DNA from: Ostreococcus lucimarinus CCE9901
Taxonomy: Eukaryota; Chlorophyta; Mamiellophyceae; Mamiellales; Bathycoccaceae
Reading direction: 5' to 3'
Length of the DNA: 64,000 bases
NCBI RefSeq assembly: GCF_000092065.1
Contig: NC_009364.1
Span: forward strand, 62,001 to 126,000
Each line of letters begins with the position of its first letter. Position 1 is the stretch's first letter. A program made the position numbers and the translations under genes. Below are positions 31,046 through 41,173 of the stretch, in pieces. The notes under the pieces were generated by a model. It was not told the DNA's origin. It saw nothing but the letters and a program-made list of their open reading frames with translations, and did no database searches.

Positions 31046-31795
31046 ATGTCGAGCGCGCGCGCGACGACGCGCGCGACGATCGCGTCGAGGTCGGTGACGG
31101 CGAGGCGCGCGCTCGGCGCGAGGGCGGCGCGAAAGACGACGCGGCGACGCGCGAAGGGCGACGAGGCGACGACGGCGGAGACAGCGCTGGCGGCGACGAA
31201 TCCGACGGATAAAAAGTACGTCGCGTTGAACGGGGTGAAACTGGTCGTGGACTTTGAGATGCACTACGAGACGAAGTTTGGGGAGACGGTGTGCGTGCTG
31301 GGGAGCCACGAGGCGATGGGGGCGTGGGAATTGGAGCGGGCGACGGCGCTGGAGTGGCACGAGGGGTCGGTTTGGAAGCTGAGCGTGGAGTTGCCGGCGG
31401 GGGGGGTGTTCTTTTACAAGTACATCGTCAAGGGCGCGAACGGTGAGGTGTTGCGGTGGCAAGACGGAAGTAACTCCATGCTCGTGCTTCCGGAGAGCTG
31501 GAACGTGCCGAACGGATCGCACTACCTCGTCGAGGATAACTTTGCGGGCGTGCCGAACGAAACGACGGAGATTTCCGAACACTTGCTCGCGGGTAAGCTC
31601 GTGGACGCGCAAGGCGAAAAGACGCAATTGTTGCAACAACTCGAGGTGCAAAAGACGATGACGCAAACCGCGCTCGAAGAACTTTTGCTCGCGCGCGAAG
31701 ATCTCGCCAGAGCGCAATCAAAGTTGTTGTCGGCGTCTTCCGAAACCGCCGCCTACGACGTCAACAATGGCAACCAAAACGGATTCTCCCGCTAA
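31046..31795 (+). CDS. CBM20 starch-binding protein with C-terminal coiled coil
   Basis: 249 residues. An Arg/Thr-rich leader of about 40 residues suggests the plastid. A CBM20 domain (about 60-165) reads LVVDFEMHYETKFGETVCVL, GAWELERATALEWHEGSVW, YKYIVK and WQDGSNS, with the two tryptophans expected for starch contact. About 60 residues of coiled coil follow (LLQQLEVQKTMTQTALEELL). There is no catalytic domain. By analogy with PTST-type scaffolds (CBM48 plus coiled coil) it may bring an enzyme to the starch granule; this is inference. Confidence 0.85.
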   Translation: MSSARATTRATIASRSVTARRALGARAARKTTRRRAKGDEATTAETALAATNPTDKKYVALNGVKLVVDFEMHYETKFGETVCVLGSHEAMGAWELERATALEWHEGSVWKLSVELPAGGVFFYKYIVKGANGEVLRWQDGSNSMLVLPESWNVPNGSHYLVEDNFAGVPNETTEISEHLLAGKLVDAQGEKTQLLQQLEVQKTMTQTALEELLLAREDLARAQSKLLSASSETAAYDVNNGNQNGFSR

Positions 31796-31942
31796 TTGCG
31801 CGCCGCGAGGCGCCGCAACCGTCGATACTTTCAAGCAACGCGATAAACTGTATTTCAACGAAGTAATATCCAAGTCAAGCAGAATCATTTCAACATTAAA
31901 CGTTTCTTTCTTCTAACGCATTCGCCTCGAGCGCGCGGCGCG

Positions 31943-33352
31943 TCATCGAGCGTCTAGCTTTTCACGAATCGCGCGCACGACCTCTTCCGCATTCGCCTTC
32001 GCGGACACTTTCCCAGCATCGATTGTATCCGGAATTGGGGCGGGAAACGGCGGAAGGAAACTCAAACCGGCTAAATTTTGTGCCCACTTGTACGGCTTGG
32101 CGTTGGATGGCGCGCACGAAGCGTCAAACGTAAAATTGGGTGCCACCACGGCGACGGCGTGATTCGGCATCTCAGACCCGTCGTCATCTGGAAACAATTC
32201 TCCGAGAAATTTCTCATCTTCCGGTTTCGATGACACGACGACGACGTGTAATTTCGTGAGATAGGTGAAGAAAACTTTCGTAGCACCAAAGCCGACCTCG
32301 ACTCGGAGTGGATGTTCCTCATATAACGACGACGACGCACTCGCCGCTTGCCGCCCGCCCCTCGCTTTCCGCTTTTTGCTTCTACGATTATTCTCAGCAC
32401 CTTCGTCCACGAGTTCGCCCTCCTCTTCGCTTGCCTTTTTCTGCTTGAAATTTTGCGCGTCGTCGATTCTCCCCACCAGTTCGACTTTGATTTCCTCTTC
32501 GTTCTGCTGCAAGTGCTTCAACTGCGCGTACAGCACGTGCAACGGCACTGGAAGTAGTCCGATCCGCGCGTCGAGATCTTCCGTGCTCGCGTACGCGAGA
32601 TCAAACATTCGCCTCAACGGTTCGGCAGATTTGCGCACATTCGTCATCGTCGCCTCTAAACTCCCCCCCAACAGCTTCTTCTTCTCCGCTACCTGTTGTT
32701 GTAACGCCGCTAACTCCGCTTTCAACGCGTTTTGTTCCTCTACCATCTCCCTCCGCACGATGAGCTCGTGCGCTAACCGTCGCGTCATCAGTTCGTATTC
32801 GTCCCGCGGCTTCTTCGTCGGCAAACCGCGTCTCTTGGCGTCCGCCTCGTACTCCTTCAATTCCATCAACTCGATCCCTCCCGCGCTCACTCCCCCACCA
32901 CTTCCCTCTGCATCCGCGTGTCGCTTCAGCGCGCTCTCTCGCCACGCTGTCTCGTACGCCACCGTCGCCGCGCGCACTCGCGCCGGGTCCGTTTCCTTGT
33001 CCCGCCGCCGCGTCCCCGCCTTGAGGTATTCCAGTCCCATCAACGCTCGCCTCTGCGCCGTTCGCACGCTCGCGAGCGTCTTCATGCACGTCTCTACGGT
33101 AGGTTTACGCGCATCGCTCGTCTTCGTTCCCTCTTCGACGAGCTGCGCGACGTTTTCGCGCAATTCTTGCGTGAGCTCTTGAATCAGCTCAAACTGTGCT
33201 TCGGTGCTCTCGGGCGTCGCATCCTCGGCGTTGGGCGCGGGCGAGGGCGCGCCGACGCGCGAAGGGACGTCGAGAGACGTCGTCGTGCGATGGGCGGCGA
33301 CGGGGGAGGTTGGTTCGCTCGGTGCGCTCGCGGCGCGCTTGCGCGGCGGCAT
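31943..33352 (-). CDS. THO complex subunit THOC5
   Basis: Component of the TREX/THO mRNA export complex. 469 residues. Predicted coiled-coil segments (ELIQELTQELRENVAQLVEE, EEQNALKAELAALQQQVAEK), the family block MELKEYEADAKRRGLPTKK, then RMFDLAYASTEDLDARIGLL and a basic KKRKARGG nuclear-signal-like stretch. The C-terminal YKWAQNLAGLSFLP is the conserved THOC5 motif. Shorter than animal THOC5 because the C-terminal regions after this motif are absent. Confidence 0.88.
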   Translation of the reverse strand: MPPRKRAASAPSEPTSPVAAHRTTTSLDVPSRVGAPSPAPNAEDATPESTEAQFELIQELTQELRENVAQLVEEGTKTSDARKPTVETCMKTLASVRTAQRRALMGLEYLKAGTRRRDKETDPARVRAATVAYETAWRESALKRHADAEGSGGGVSAGGIELMELKEYEADAKRRGLPTKKPRDEYELMTRRLAHELIVRREMVEEQNALKAELAALQQQVAEKKKLLGGSLEATMTNVRKSAEPLRRMFDLAYASTEDLDARIGLLPVPLHVLYAQLKHLQQNEEEIKVELVGRIDDAQNFKQKKASEEEGELVDEGAENNRRSKKRKARGGRQAASASSSLYEEHPLRVEVGFGATKVFFTYLTKLHVVVVSSKPEDEKFLGELFPDDDGSEMPNHAVAVVAPNFTFDASCAPSNAKPYKWAQNLAGLSFLPPFPAPIPDTIDAGKVSAKANAEEVVRAIREKLDAR

Positions 33353-33451
33353 CGCGCTTCGCGAAGTGCGGGCGGCGCGCGCGGCGAATGTTGGTTTGAC
33401 CGAGATTGGTCGATTCGTAATGATAATGATACACGTCTACGTCGAATGCAA

Positions 33452-35011
33452 CTAGTCTTGATCTTCGTCGTCGTAATTATCGTCGCCGTCGTCGTCGTCG
33501 AGCGCGCGCGCGCGTAAGTCTTCGGTCTCCATGCGACTGCGCCGGCGCGATACGCGACGATGGGACTTGGTCTCGAGCTTGGCCTCGGTGCGCGTCGCGT
33601 CCTTGCCCGCCGCGGATTTAGTTTTCGTTCGCGATTCTCGACCGGACGCCATGCGTTCGGTGTCGGCGATCTGCTTGACCTCTTCGAACAGGTCGTAGTA
33701 TAAATCGTAGCGACGCTCTTCCCAGCACTCGTCGACGACGACGCATCCGGGCTCGTGACGATGGGTGCAGTCGGAAAACTGGCATCGCGCGTCAGAGCTC
33801 GCGAGGGCGTCGCGAATCTCGGGAAAACACATCGCGAGCTTGTCGGTGTCAAAGCCTTCGAGGGAAGGGTAGCCGAACCCTGGTGTGTCCGCGAGGAAAC
33901 CACCGACGTCGAGTCGAAGCAAGCTGACGTGCCGCGTCGTGTGTTTACCTCGACCGCTTCGCGTGCCCACGCCCTTGACGGATTGTAAATCTAAGTTTGA
34001 CAGATCACTGCGCCACTTTTCATCCTCGATCGAGCGGCTTCCACGCTTGATGCCCCCGCCTCCACCGCCTTCTATGTCCATGTCGGTGATATATTTAGCA
34101 TCCGGCGAGTCGCCGTCGCCTCGCTCCGAAGATGCCGATGAGGATTCCACGCTCTCGAGCGCACCGGCTAAAGCGCTACCGAAGCGAAATCTATTGATGA
34201 GCGAGCTTTTACCCACACCACTGGGGCCCGCCAAGACGGTGGTCTTGCCTCGCAGCGCCTCCTCGAGCTCCTCCACGCCTTGACCCGTGGCGACGGAGAT
34301 GACCTTGGCGTCGTATCCCCAACTCTCTAACCGCGCGCGCCAATCCGCGACTTCGACTTCGCTCAACAATTCGCATTTATTCAATACCAAAGTAAACGGC
34401 ACCTTGGTCGCCTCCATGCTCACTAAGAACCGCGTCAATTGTTTCACCTCGAGAGGCGGCTGCTCGAGCGCGAAGACCAAAAGCGCCTGGTCAACGTTCG
34501 CAATCGGCGGTTCAACGAGTTCACTTCGCCGCCCAACGACGTCATCAATCATACCCCGACTTTGCACCCAATCTACACCGCTCAGCACGACCTCGTCACC
34601 AACGAGCACACGCTTTTTAATCTTCTTCAACAGCGCTCGAGCGACGCACAACAGCTCCGTCGTTCGATCCTCCTCGGCTAGCATCGCCTCCAATCGCTCC
34701 ACGTCTTCCCTCGCCCCCGCTTCGCTCGCCCGCATTTTCGCCTCTTCGAGCTGTCGCTTCCTATCTTCATCGTGCGCACCGACGACGACGTCACCATCGA
34801 CGACGACGCGCAGAAAGTTGGCTTGCGCCGTCACCACCGTCCCCGTCAGCGGCGTCCCGTCCGCGTCTCCGGCGCTCGACGCCGTCGTCAGCGCGCGCGC
34901 GCCGTGCGCAGCGTGTCTCACGAATGCACTCGCCGTCCGCGCCGTCCGCACGCGCGCGCGCATCGCTCGCGCGAGCCGCACCGACGCCATTTCGCTCGCG
35001 AAGCGCCGCAT
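33452..35011 (-). CDS. RsgA/YjeQ-type circularly permuted GTPase, organelle-targeted
   Basis: Maturation GTPase of the bacterial-type small ribosomal subunit. 519 residues from the ATG at 35011, after a leader (MRRFASEMASVRLARAMRAR). An OB fold is interrupted by a charged insertion (about 60-115). The G motifs are permuted: G4 NKCELL precedes G1 GPSGVGKSS and G3 DTPGFG. The zinc site is CQFSDCTHRHEPGC. An acidic/Ser-rich insertion of about 60 residues sits between G1 and the GKHTTRH switch. The C-terminal tail is basic then acidic (DDDDGDDNYDDEDQD). Together with EngB it gives two ribosome-assembly GTPases in one window. Confidence 0.92.
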   Translation of the reverse strand: MRRFASEMASVRLARAMRARVRTARTASAFVRHAAHGARALTTASSAGDADGTPLTGTVVTAQANFLRVVVDGDVVVGAHDEDRKRQLEEAKMRASEAGAREDVERLEAMLAEEDRTTELLCVARALLKKIKKRVLVGDEVVLSGVDWVQSRGMIDDVVGRRSELVEPPIANVDQALLVFALEQPPLEVKQLTRFLVSMEATKVPFTLVLNKCELLSEVEVADWRARLESWGYDAKVISVATGQGVEELEEALRGKTTVLAGPSGVGKSSLINRFRFGSALAGALESVESSSASSERGDGDSPDAKYITDMDIEGGGGGGIKRGSRSIEDEKWRSDLSNLDLQSVKGVGTRSGRGKHTTRHVSLLRLDVGGFLADTPGFGYPSLEGFDTDKLAMCFPEIRDALASSDARCQFSDCTHRHEPGCVVVDECWEERRYDLYYDLFEEVKQIADTERMASGRESRTKTKSAAGKDATRTEAKLETKSHRRVSRRRSRMETEDLRARALDDDDGDDNYDDEDQD

Positions 35012-35401
35012 GCTCGACTCACTTTTAGAGCGACGTCGACGCGGCTGGCGTCGCCGCACGCGCGAAATCGCGCGTCACACGACGCGCACGCGCGACGCGA
35101 ACACCCGCGCGTCGTTCGAAGCGGCCTCCCTCGACGGTGATGGTCGACGCGCGCGGAGGAGTGCGGTGCGGGTCGCGCGTCGACGAACGCGCGTCGGCGG
35201 GCGGCGAGCGGCGCGAACCGTCCCGCGCGGAGGCGAAGCGATGCGCGACGCGACGCGCGAAATGTACTGATGATCGTTGTTAAACGCTACTATTCTTCTT
35301 CTCAACTCAGCTTTAAATGTAATTTAATGTGGTGGGTTCGTGAATAATGCGAGCGAGCGTCTCGACTCGCGCCGCCGCGCGCCTCTGGAGTCTTCGCTTA
35401 T
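35012..35401. other. Gap between RsgA and the mitochondrial carrier
   Basis: 390 bp: a CG-rich RsgA-proximal half with short CGCG tracts and an AT-richer half (35260-35400) that is the expected 3' UTR of the carrier. No supported gene. Confidence 0.5.
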
Positions 35402-36460
35402 TTAAAATCCGTTCTTTTTTTGGAACTTTTGGATCGCGTCGAGCGCCATCAGAGTGAGCATGGCGTGCGGAGCGATTCGAACGTAATACGTCGGGAAACC
35501 GGTGTAAAACTTGAGCGGACCGCCGCTCGCCATGGTTTTCCCGCAGCAGTCCATGAAGCCTTTGAACGGCATCGTGCCATCCGGGTTCGGCTTTTGCTTT
35601 TGCAATTGCGTCTTGACGTAATCGAACGGCAAAGAGAAGAAGGAGGCGAAGAAACCGGCGATAGAGGCCGCGCCGAGCGTGGCCGGGAAACCGGTGATCT
35701 GGTTCGCCGCCATCATTTCCTTGGCTTGGTCGTTCGACGCGAGCATGCCCATGTTCAACGCCATCGCGCGAATGCTCGTCGTCCCGGCGCCGGTGAATAA
35801 TCCGCCGACACCATCCTTCTTCACGATGTCCACCAAAGCGTGCGCGACGCCTTTATAGTTGCGACGCTGATCCGGCGGCAACGTACCGTCCGCTTGCATG
35901 CGAATGAGCGACAAATCCGCCGGCGAACCGACGATGGCGCCCAAACCGCCCGCCGCCAGCCCCGCGCCCGCCTTTTGCGCCAGCGACAAGTTCTCACCCT
36001 TATTCGATTCCTTCAGCGCGTTGACGAATTGCGAGTGCAACCCCAATCGCGCCGTCGTGTACGTCGCCTGTCTCAGCAAGCCCGCGGACAATCCGGTGTA
36101 CAGCGCGCCGAAGCCTTCGTTCTTCACGATCGCCGCCGCCGTCCCGATCGGTCCCCCCGTCGACCCGAGTTGCAATCGAACCTTGATGACTGTCGTCCCA
36201 CCGCGTCGCTCGCCTCTCCGTCAGTCTTTCCCGCGTCCCTCTCGCGCCGCGCCGCGTCTCGTCCTTCGTTTTCCATCGTCTTCTCGCGCCCATCGTCATC
36301 ATCAATCATCATCGCGCGTCGTCCCATCGCCAGGTCTTCGTCGCGCGCGTCGCGTCGCCGACGCACTGTCTAACGGCTGAATCACGCACGTGGCGCCCAT
36401 GCCGGACAAACCACCGTTCATGTACGGCTTCACCGCGCGCCACACCGCGTTATCCGACAT
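35402..36460 (-). CDS. Mitochondrial 2-oxoglutarate/malate-dicarboxylate carrier, two exons
   Basis: SLC25 inner-membrane exchanger. Exons 36460-36367 and 36189-35402; the 177-bp intron starts GTGCGT, has GACTGACGG and ends GACAG. The phase-1 join creates the first signature PLDIIKVRLQ, so splicing is essential to the fold. The other repeats have PADLSLIRMQAD and PFDYVKTQLQ. 293 residues, six helices, the usual carrier length. The middle signature and GTLPPDQRRNYKGV segment are typical of oxoglutarate/dicarboxylate carriers. The N-terminus MSDNAVWRAVKPYMNGGLSG has no cleavable presequence, as expected. Confidence 0.92.
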
Positions 36461-36531
36461 CGTCGTCGTCGTCGCGTCGCGCGATGGCGTCGTCGCCGCC
36501 TCAGCGCGCGACTCGTGGCTGGCAGACAGAG

Positions 36532-36545
36532 TAGGGTTTAGGGTT
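36532..36545. promoter_or_regulatory. Telobox repeat between carrier and SRP54
   Basis: TAGGGTTTAGGGTT, two plus-strand telobox units in the 249-bp divergent promoter of the carrier and SRP54. Confidence 0.5.
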
Positions 36546-36709
36546 GATCTCGACGGGTCGTGACTCGCGCGGGGGGGTCGGTGTTCCAAACTGAGACTAA
36601 AAGAGACACACGGACACAGACGCGCGACGCGAGGGATCGCGCGCGCGCGACGCGCGGCGGTCACGCGCGGACGCGCGCGGATCGAGACGCGCGCCGACGG
36701 ACGCGCGCG

Positions 36710-38251
36710 ATGGTGCTGAATGACCTCGGGAATAAAATCGCGAGCGCGCTGCGATCGCTGAACGCGCACGTCGTCGTGGATGAGGAATTACTCGACGCGT
36801 GCCTGAAGGACATCACGAACGCGCTGCTCGCGAGCGACGTCGCGGTGCCGCTCGTGGTGCGAATGAAGAAGAACATCGTGCGAGAGGTGGATTTGGATAA
36901 CATGGCGAGCGGGATGAACGCGAAAAAGGTGCTGGAGCGGGCGGTGTTCAAGGAGCTGACGGCGCTGCTGAACGGGGGCGGGGACGCGAGCGGGACGAAG
37001 ACGAGCGGGACGAAGACGAGCGGGACGTGGACGCCGAAGAAAGGGAAACGGAACGTGGTGATGTTCGTCGGATTGCAGGGGGCGGGGAAGACGACGACGT
37101 GCACGAAGTTTGCGCATTATTACGCGAAGAAGGGGTTTAAACCATCGTTGGTGTGCGCGGATACGTTTCGAGCGGGGGCGTTTGACCAGTTAAAACAAAA
37201 CGCGACCAAGGCGAAGATTCCGTTTTACGGGAGCTACACCGAGAGCGATCCGGCGACGATCGCGGCGGCTGGGGTGAAGCGGTTTGAAGAGGAAAAATCG
37301 GACCTCATCATCGTCGATACGTCGGGGAGACATAAACAAGAAGAGGCGTTGTTCGAGGAGATGCGAGAAATCGCGAGCGTCACGGAACCGACGATGACGA
37401 TTTTCGTGATGGATAGTTCCATAGGTCAGTCAGCGTCGGATCAAGCGAAAGCGTTCGCGAGCACGGTTGACGTCGGTGGAGTGATTATGACCAAACTTGA
37501 CGGTCACGCCAAGGGCGGGGGCGCGATCTCGGCGGTGAGCGAAACCAAGGCGCCGATTTTATTCATCGGTACTGGAGAACACATCGGCGAGCTCGAAGCG
37601 TTCGAGACGACGTCTTTCGTCAGTAAATTGTTAGGAATGGGAGATATCAAAGGTTTAGTCGAAAAGATGAACGAAATCGTCCCCGAAGAGAGCGCGGAGA
37701 AGCTTATGGAGGCGTTCGGGAGCGGCACGTTTACGATGCGCCTTCTTTACGAACAGTTTCAAAACTTGCAAAACATGGGTCCCATTTCGTCCATCATGAG
37801 CATGGTGCCCGGAATGGCGGACATGATTCCCAAGGGCGGCGAAGAGCAAGGCACGAAGCGCATGAAGTCGATGATGGTGTTGATGGATTCGATGACGGAT
37901 GCCGAGCTCGACGCCCCCAACGCTTCCAAAATTTTCAACGTCAAGCGCATGGAGCGCGTCTGTCGCGGCGCTGGTCGCTTACCGTCAGAGATGATCACCC
38001 TGCTCGAAGAACATAAACGTTTGGGTAAGATGATGGGCAAGATGAAAGGCATCAAAATGCCCGGCGCCGGCGGCGCGCGCGGACGAGGCAACCCCCAAGC
38101 GATGCAACAACAAATGTCCCAAATGGCCAACGCGCTTCCGCCCGACATGCTTCGCATGATGGGTGGACAGCAAGGCATGATGAACATGATGAAACAATTC
38201 GAGGGCATGGATCCGAAGGCGATGCAGGGCATGATGAAAGGAATGATGTAA
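36710..38251 (+). CDS. SRP54: SRP54, signal recognition particle GTPase (cytosolic)
   Basis: 513 residues. N domain (MVLNDLGNKIASALRSLNAH), NG GTPase with GLQGAGKTTT (about residue 121), CADTFRAGAFDQLKQNA, DTSGRHKQEEALF and TKLDGHAKGGGA, then a Met-rich M domain that binds signal sequences and SRP RNA (MGPISSIMSMVPGM, KMMGKMKGIKMPG) ending QGMMKGMM. A three-fold SGTKT repeat forms the N-G linker. No transit peptide and a full M domain favour cytosolic SRP54 over cpSRP54. The upstream in-frame extension is Arg-rich and not conserved. Confidence 0.95.
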   Translation: MVLNDLGNKIASALRSLNAHVVVDEELLDACLKDITNALLASDVAVPLVVRMKKNIVREVDLDNMASGMNAKKVLERAVFKELTALLNGGGDASGTKTSGTKTSGTWTPKKGKRNVVMFVGLQGAGKTTTCTKFAHYYAKKGFKPSLVCADTFRAGAFDQLKQNATKAKIPFYGSYTESDPATIAAAGVKRFEEEKSDLIIVDTSGRHKQEEALFEEMREIASVTEPTMTIFVMDSSIGQSASDQAKAFASTVDVGGVIMTKLDGHAKGGGAISAVSETKAPILFIGTGEHIGELEAFETTSFVSKLLGMGDIKGLVEKMNEIVPEESAEKLMEAFGSGTFTMRLLYEQFQNLQNMGPISSIMSMVPGMADMIPKGGEEQGTKRMKSMMVLMDSMTDAELDAPNASKIFNVKRMERVCRGAGRLPSEMITLLEEHKRLGKMMGKMKGIKMPGAGGARGRGNPQAMQQQMSQMANALPPDMLRMMGGQQGMMNMMKQFEGMDPKAMQGMMKGMM

Positions 38252-38311
38252 TCCGATTGACAATTCTTGTAGTTTCCGCGTCGCCGACGCCACAACGCGT
38301 CCCGAAGCGCC

Positions 38312-39394
38312 ATGCTCGCCCCTGCCCATCGCGCTCTGGCGCGCGCCATCCGCGACGCGCGGCGACCGTTCGTTCGCGCCTTCGCCACCGGTGAGAAATC
38401 CGCGATCGCGTCGGCGATCAACGAGATAACGAGCCCGCGCGAACTCGACGAAATCGTCCCCGCGTCCCACACCACCGCCATCGTCTTCGACTTTTACGCC
38501 GACTGGTGCGGGCCCTGCAAGCAGCTCACGCCCACGCTCGAGCGCATCATCAAAGAGCGATACCCGAAGGTGGCGCTGGTGAAGTTGAACGCCGATGCGC
38601 CCGCGCTGGCGCCGGTGATGGAACAATTGAGAATCAGCTCGCTGCCGACGGTGATGGGGCTGTCGCGCGGACGCTTCGTCGATCAATTTAAAGGCGCGAT
38701 CGGCGAGAGCGACGTGGTGAAGTTCGTCGATGGATTGATTCGTGACTTAGAGCTCGACGATGGGGCGACGGGGGAAGACGAGGAGGTGGGAGAGGAAGAC
38801 GGGGACGCGGCGGCGACGCGAGAGGACGCGGTGGCGGCGACGTTCGCGGCGACGTTCGCGGCTGACGCGACGACGAGAGAACGCATCGCGAAGACGTTGA
38901 GTGAAGTGATAAATGCGAAAGAAAATATCGGACCGGAGTTAAAGTGTCGAGCGCTCGCGGCGAGCGCGATGTTGGCGATACGAGGGGACGCGCCGGACGA
39001 GGAGGGAGCGAGACGACTCGTCGACGCCGGAAGAGGATTAGTCAAGGGATTCGCGGAGCCGCGAGAGTTGGCGTGCGCCGAGGCGTGGATTGGGTTGGTG
39101 AGCGACATCAAAATGTTCGGCGTGTCGACCGATGTCGGCGCTCTCGAAGCCGTGCACGAGGCTGAACCGAAGAATTTTGACGCCGTGCGCGCGCTCGCGT
39201 TGGCTCGCTTCGCAAGCGGCGACCAATCGGGCGCGTTCGACGTCGCTTTGCTCGCGGTGAAAGCTGGATTCGGAGCGAACGAGATCAGAGAGGAGGGTAA
39301 AAAATTAGTCGTCCAGCTCATCAGCGCGTGCGCGCCCGGTGACCCGCTCGCGGAGGCTACTCGCAAGCGACTCGCGAGCGCCTGGTTCATTTAA
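38312..39394 (+). CDS. Thioredoxin-TPR protein (CnoX/YbbN-like), probably mitochondrial
   Basis: 360 residues. A leader (MLAPAHRALARAIRDARRPF) is followed by a thioredoxin fold with active FYADWCGPCKQLTP (WCGPC intact) and the cis-Pro loop ISSLPTVMG. After an acidic spacer (about 150-175) comes an alpha-helical repeat region resembling the TPR part of bacterial CnoX (YbbN), a chaperone-linked redox holdase that hands clients to GroEL. HSP60 is also in this window, so a functional link is tempting but unproven. Its 3' end is only 40 bp from that of the S28 peptidase. Confidence 0.85.
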   Translation: MLAPAHRALARAIRDARRPFVRAFATGEKSAIASAINEITSPRELDEIVPASHTTAIVFDFYADWCGPCKQLTPTLERIIKERYPKVALVKLNADAPALAPVMEQLRISSLPTVMGLSRGRFVDQFKGAIGESDVVKFVDGLIRDLELDDGATGEDEEVGEEDGDAAATREDAVAATFAATFAADATTRERIAKTLSEVINAKENIGPELKCRALAASAMLAIRGDAPDEEGARRLVDAGRGLVKGFAEPRELACAEAWIGLVSDIKMFGVSTDVGALEAVHEAEPKNFDAVRALALARFASGDQSGAFDVALLAVKAGFGANEIREEGKKLVVQLISACAPGDPLAEATRKRLASAWFI

Positions 39395-39434
39395 ATTTGT
39401 TACACTTCAATTCATCATTTTTTTACAACACTCA

Positions 39435-41051
39435 TCAAGCCTCTGCGACGCGAAGGCGCGCGTCGTTTCTTCGTCCAACCATCGGACCTTCGTTCAACCA
39501 CTTCTCGACTTGCCCAACGATGATGGCGCGCGCCTCGACGAGGGCATCCGTGTCGGTGTCCTTGGGTGGATGCGTCCAAGCGTGATGACTGGCGCCCTTG
39601 ACGATCAACGCGGGTTCAAATCTCGGTGCAAACGTATCGGAAACGAAACTGTTTGCGATCCAAGGGTCGATACTTCCAGATGGAAACATGATGCGCGTGC
39701 CACCTGGGGTGATGCTCCCGTAGCGCGCGTTCGAACGCTCCACCGCCAGCCTTGTTTGTTCGGCGCTGACGCCGAAGACGTCGGCGCAAATTTTGTGATA
39801 CGCCTCTAAAGGCATGGTCGGAGGATCGAGCTTAAATGGGCACTTCGAACTTTTTTCGCACGTTTGGAAGAAGGCGAACTCGGTGCACGTCTGCCAAGTC
39901 CACTGTCGCTCACCCTCGCCCTTCGGATTTGGAATTTCACTCTTCAATTCGCGCATATACGCTTCAGAATCGAGCGACACGCATTCGCCGCGAAACACCG
40001 CGGCAACGTGCGCGGCGAGCGCAGCGAGTTTGTCCTCTCCGTGAGACGTCATGATTGTGCACGCCTTGGCGATGTTAAAGCACGAATCATCGTCGGCTAA
40101 GCACGACGGATCGTTATTTTGCGCGGGAAACATCGCTCGGAGGACGTCGGCGAAATCGTCCCTCGCGCCGACGCCGTCCAACGCCTCGTCGCCGCACACA
40201 TTGAACTGCTTTTCTAATGCCCGACGACCGCTCGATGTTTTCAAAGCCTCGTTCAAACGTACGGTAAACGCGTTCTCTACCGCGGTGTAACACGCGTCGC
40301 TCCCGCCCACGTCCTTTTCTCGCAACGCGTCGCCGACGACTTCGTAGTATCCGCGCATGTCAATTTGCGCTCGCACCGGCGCCGAACTCGCGACAGCGGC
40401 GTGAAATACGTGAGGAAACTTCACCCGCGACCAAGCGGCGAGCATGCCCGGATACGATCCCCCGAAAGCGATCACCTTACTGTACTTCCTCCCGTCGTTC
40501 CGCGGTTCGATTTCCAATCCGTACGCCGCCGCCGCGAACCTCGTAAACGTCACCAAATCCTCCAACGCCTGCGCGCTGCTCAAAAACCGCAGCGACTCGA
40601 CGCTTAAATCCCCCGTCGGTTGACTTTTCCCATAAAATCGATGTTCCAGCGCGAAGAACAACCCTCGATGCTTCTTCGCGAGCGCCGTCGCGATGGCGCA
40701 GTGCTCGCCCCCGTCCACCGCGACGTCGACGTCCAACGCCGGTCCTTCGCCGCCGACGCACACGAACACCGGCGCGCCGCGTTCCGCGCTCGCGTACGCA
40801 TCGTTCACGAAGTAACGCTGCGTCCAGCTCGCGTTCAGCGCGTTATCAAAGTGATCGAGTCGTTGTTCGGCGAACCAGCGCTCGTGCGCGCCGATCGATG
40901 TTCGCGCCGATGCGTCGTGACCACCGCCTATTCCGCGTCGAATCGCGCGCGCGCGCAGCGCGTCGACGCGCCATCGCGCGTTGACCGATATCGCGTCGCA
41001 CGACGCCGCGGAAAGCGCGAGCGCGAGCGACAGCGCGGCGACGACGCGCAT
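39435..41051 (-). CDS. Peptidase S28 (Pro-X carboxypeptidase/thymus-type serine protease)
   Basis: Secreted or vacuolar serine exopeptidase cleaving after proline. 538 residues from the ATG at 41051, which opens a signal peptide (MRVVAALSLALALSAASCDA). Mature features: WFAEQRLDHFDNA, RYFVND, FALEHRFYGKSQP, nucleophile in FGGSYPGMLAAW, Asp in SGSIDPW and His in KGASHHAWTHPP, completing the catalytic triad. Several Cys pairs suit an exported protein. The TMPLEAYHKICADVFG block is typical of the family. The longer frame begins with non-ATG codons. Confidence 0.92.
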   Translation of the reverse strand: MRVVAALSLALALSAASCDAISVNARWRVDALRARAIRRGIGGGHDASARTSIGAHERWFAEQRLDHFDNALNASWTQRYFVNDAYASAERGAPVFVCVGGEGPALDVDVAVDGGEHCAIATALAKKHRGLFFALEHRFYGKSQPTGDLSVESLRFLSSAQALEDLVTFTRFAAAAYGLEIEPRNDGRKYSKVIAFGGSYPGMLAAWSRVKFPHVFHAAVASSAPVRAQIDMRGYYEVVGDALREKDVGGSDACYTAVENAFTVRLNEALKTSSGRRALEKQFNVCGDEALDGVGARDDFADVLRAMFPAQNNDPSCLADDDSCFNIAKACTIMTSHGEDKLAALAAHVAAVFRGECVSLDSEAYMRELKSEIPNPKGEGERQWTWQTCTEFAFFQTCEKSSKCPFKLDPPTMPLEAYHKICADVFGVSAEQTRLAVERSNARYGSITPGGTRIMFPSGSIDPWIANSFVSDTFAPRFEPALIVKGASHHAWTHPPKDTDTDALVEARAIIVGQVEKWLNEGPMVGRRNDARLRVAEA

Positions 41052-41173
41052 GATTTGACGCGATCGAACGACGCGTCGTCGAGTGACGCGCACAACCCGA
41101 CGCGCGCGTCGCCGCGTCGACGTCGAAGGACCGGCGGAAGGGTGGAAAATAATTTACGCGCGCGCGCGCGACG

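Noticed and set aside
39600-39640. tRNA B-box-like GGTTCAAATC
   Set aside because: Inside the conserved S28 peptidase coding region, with no matching A box or cloverleaf.
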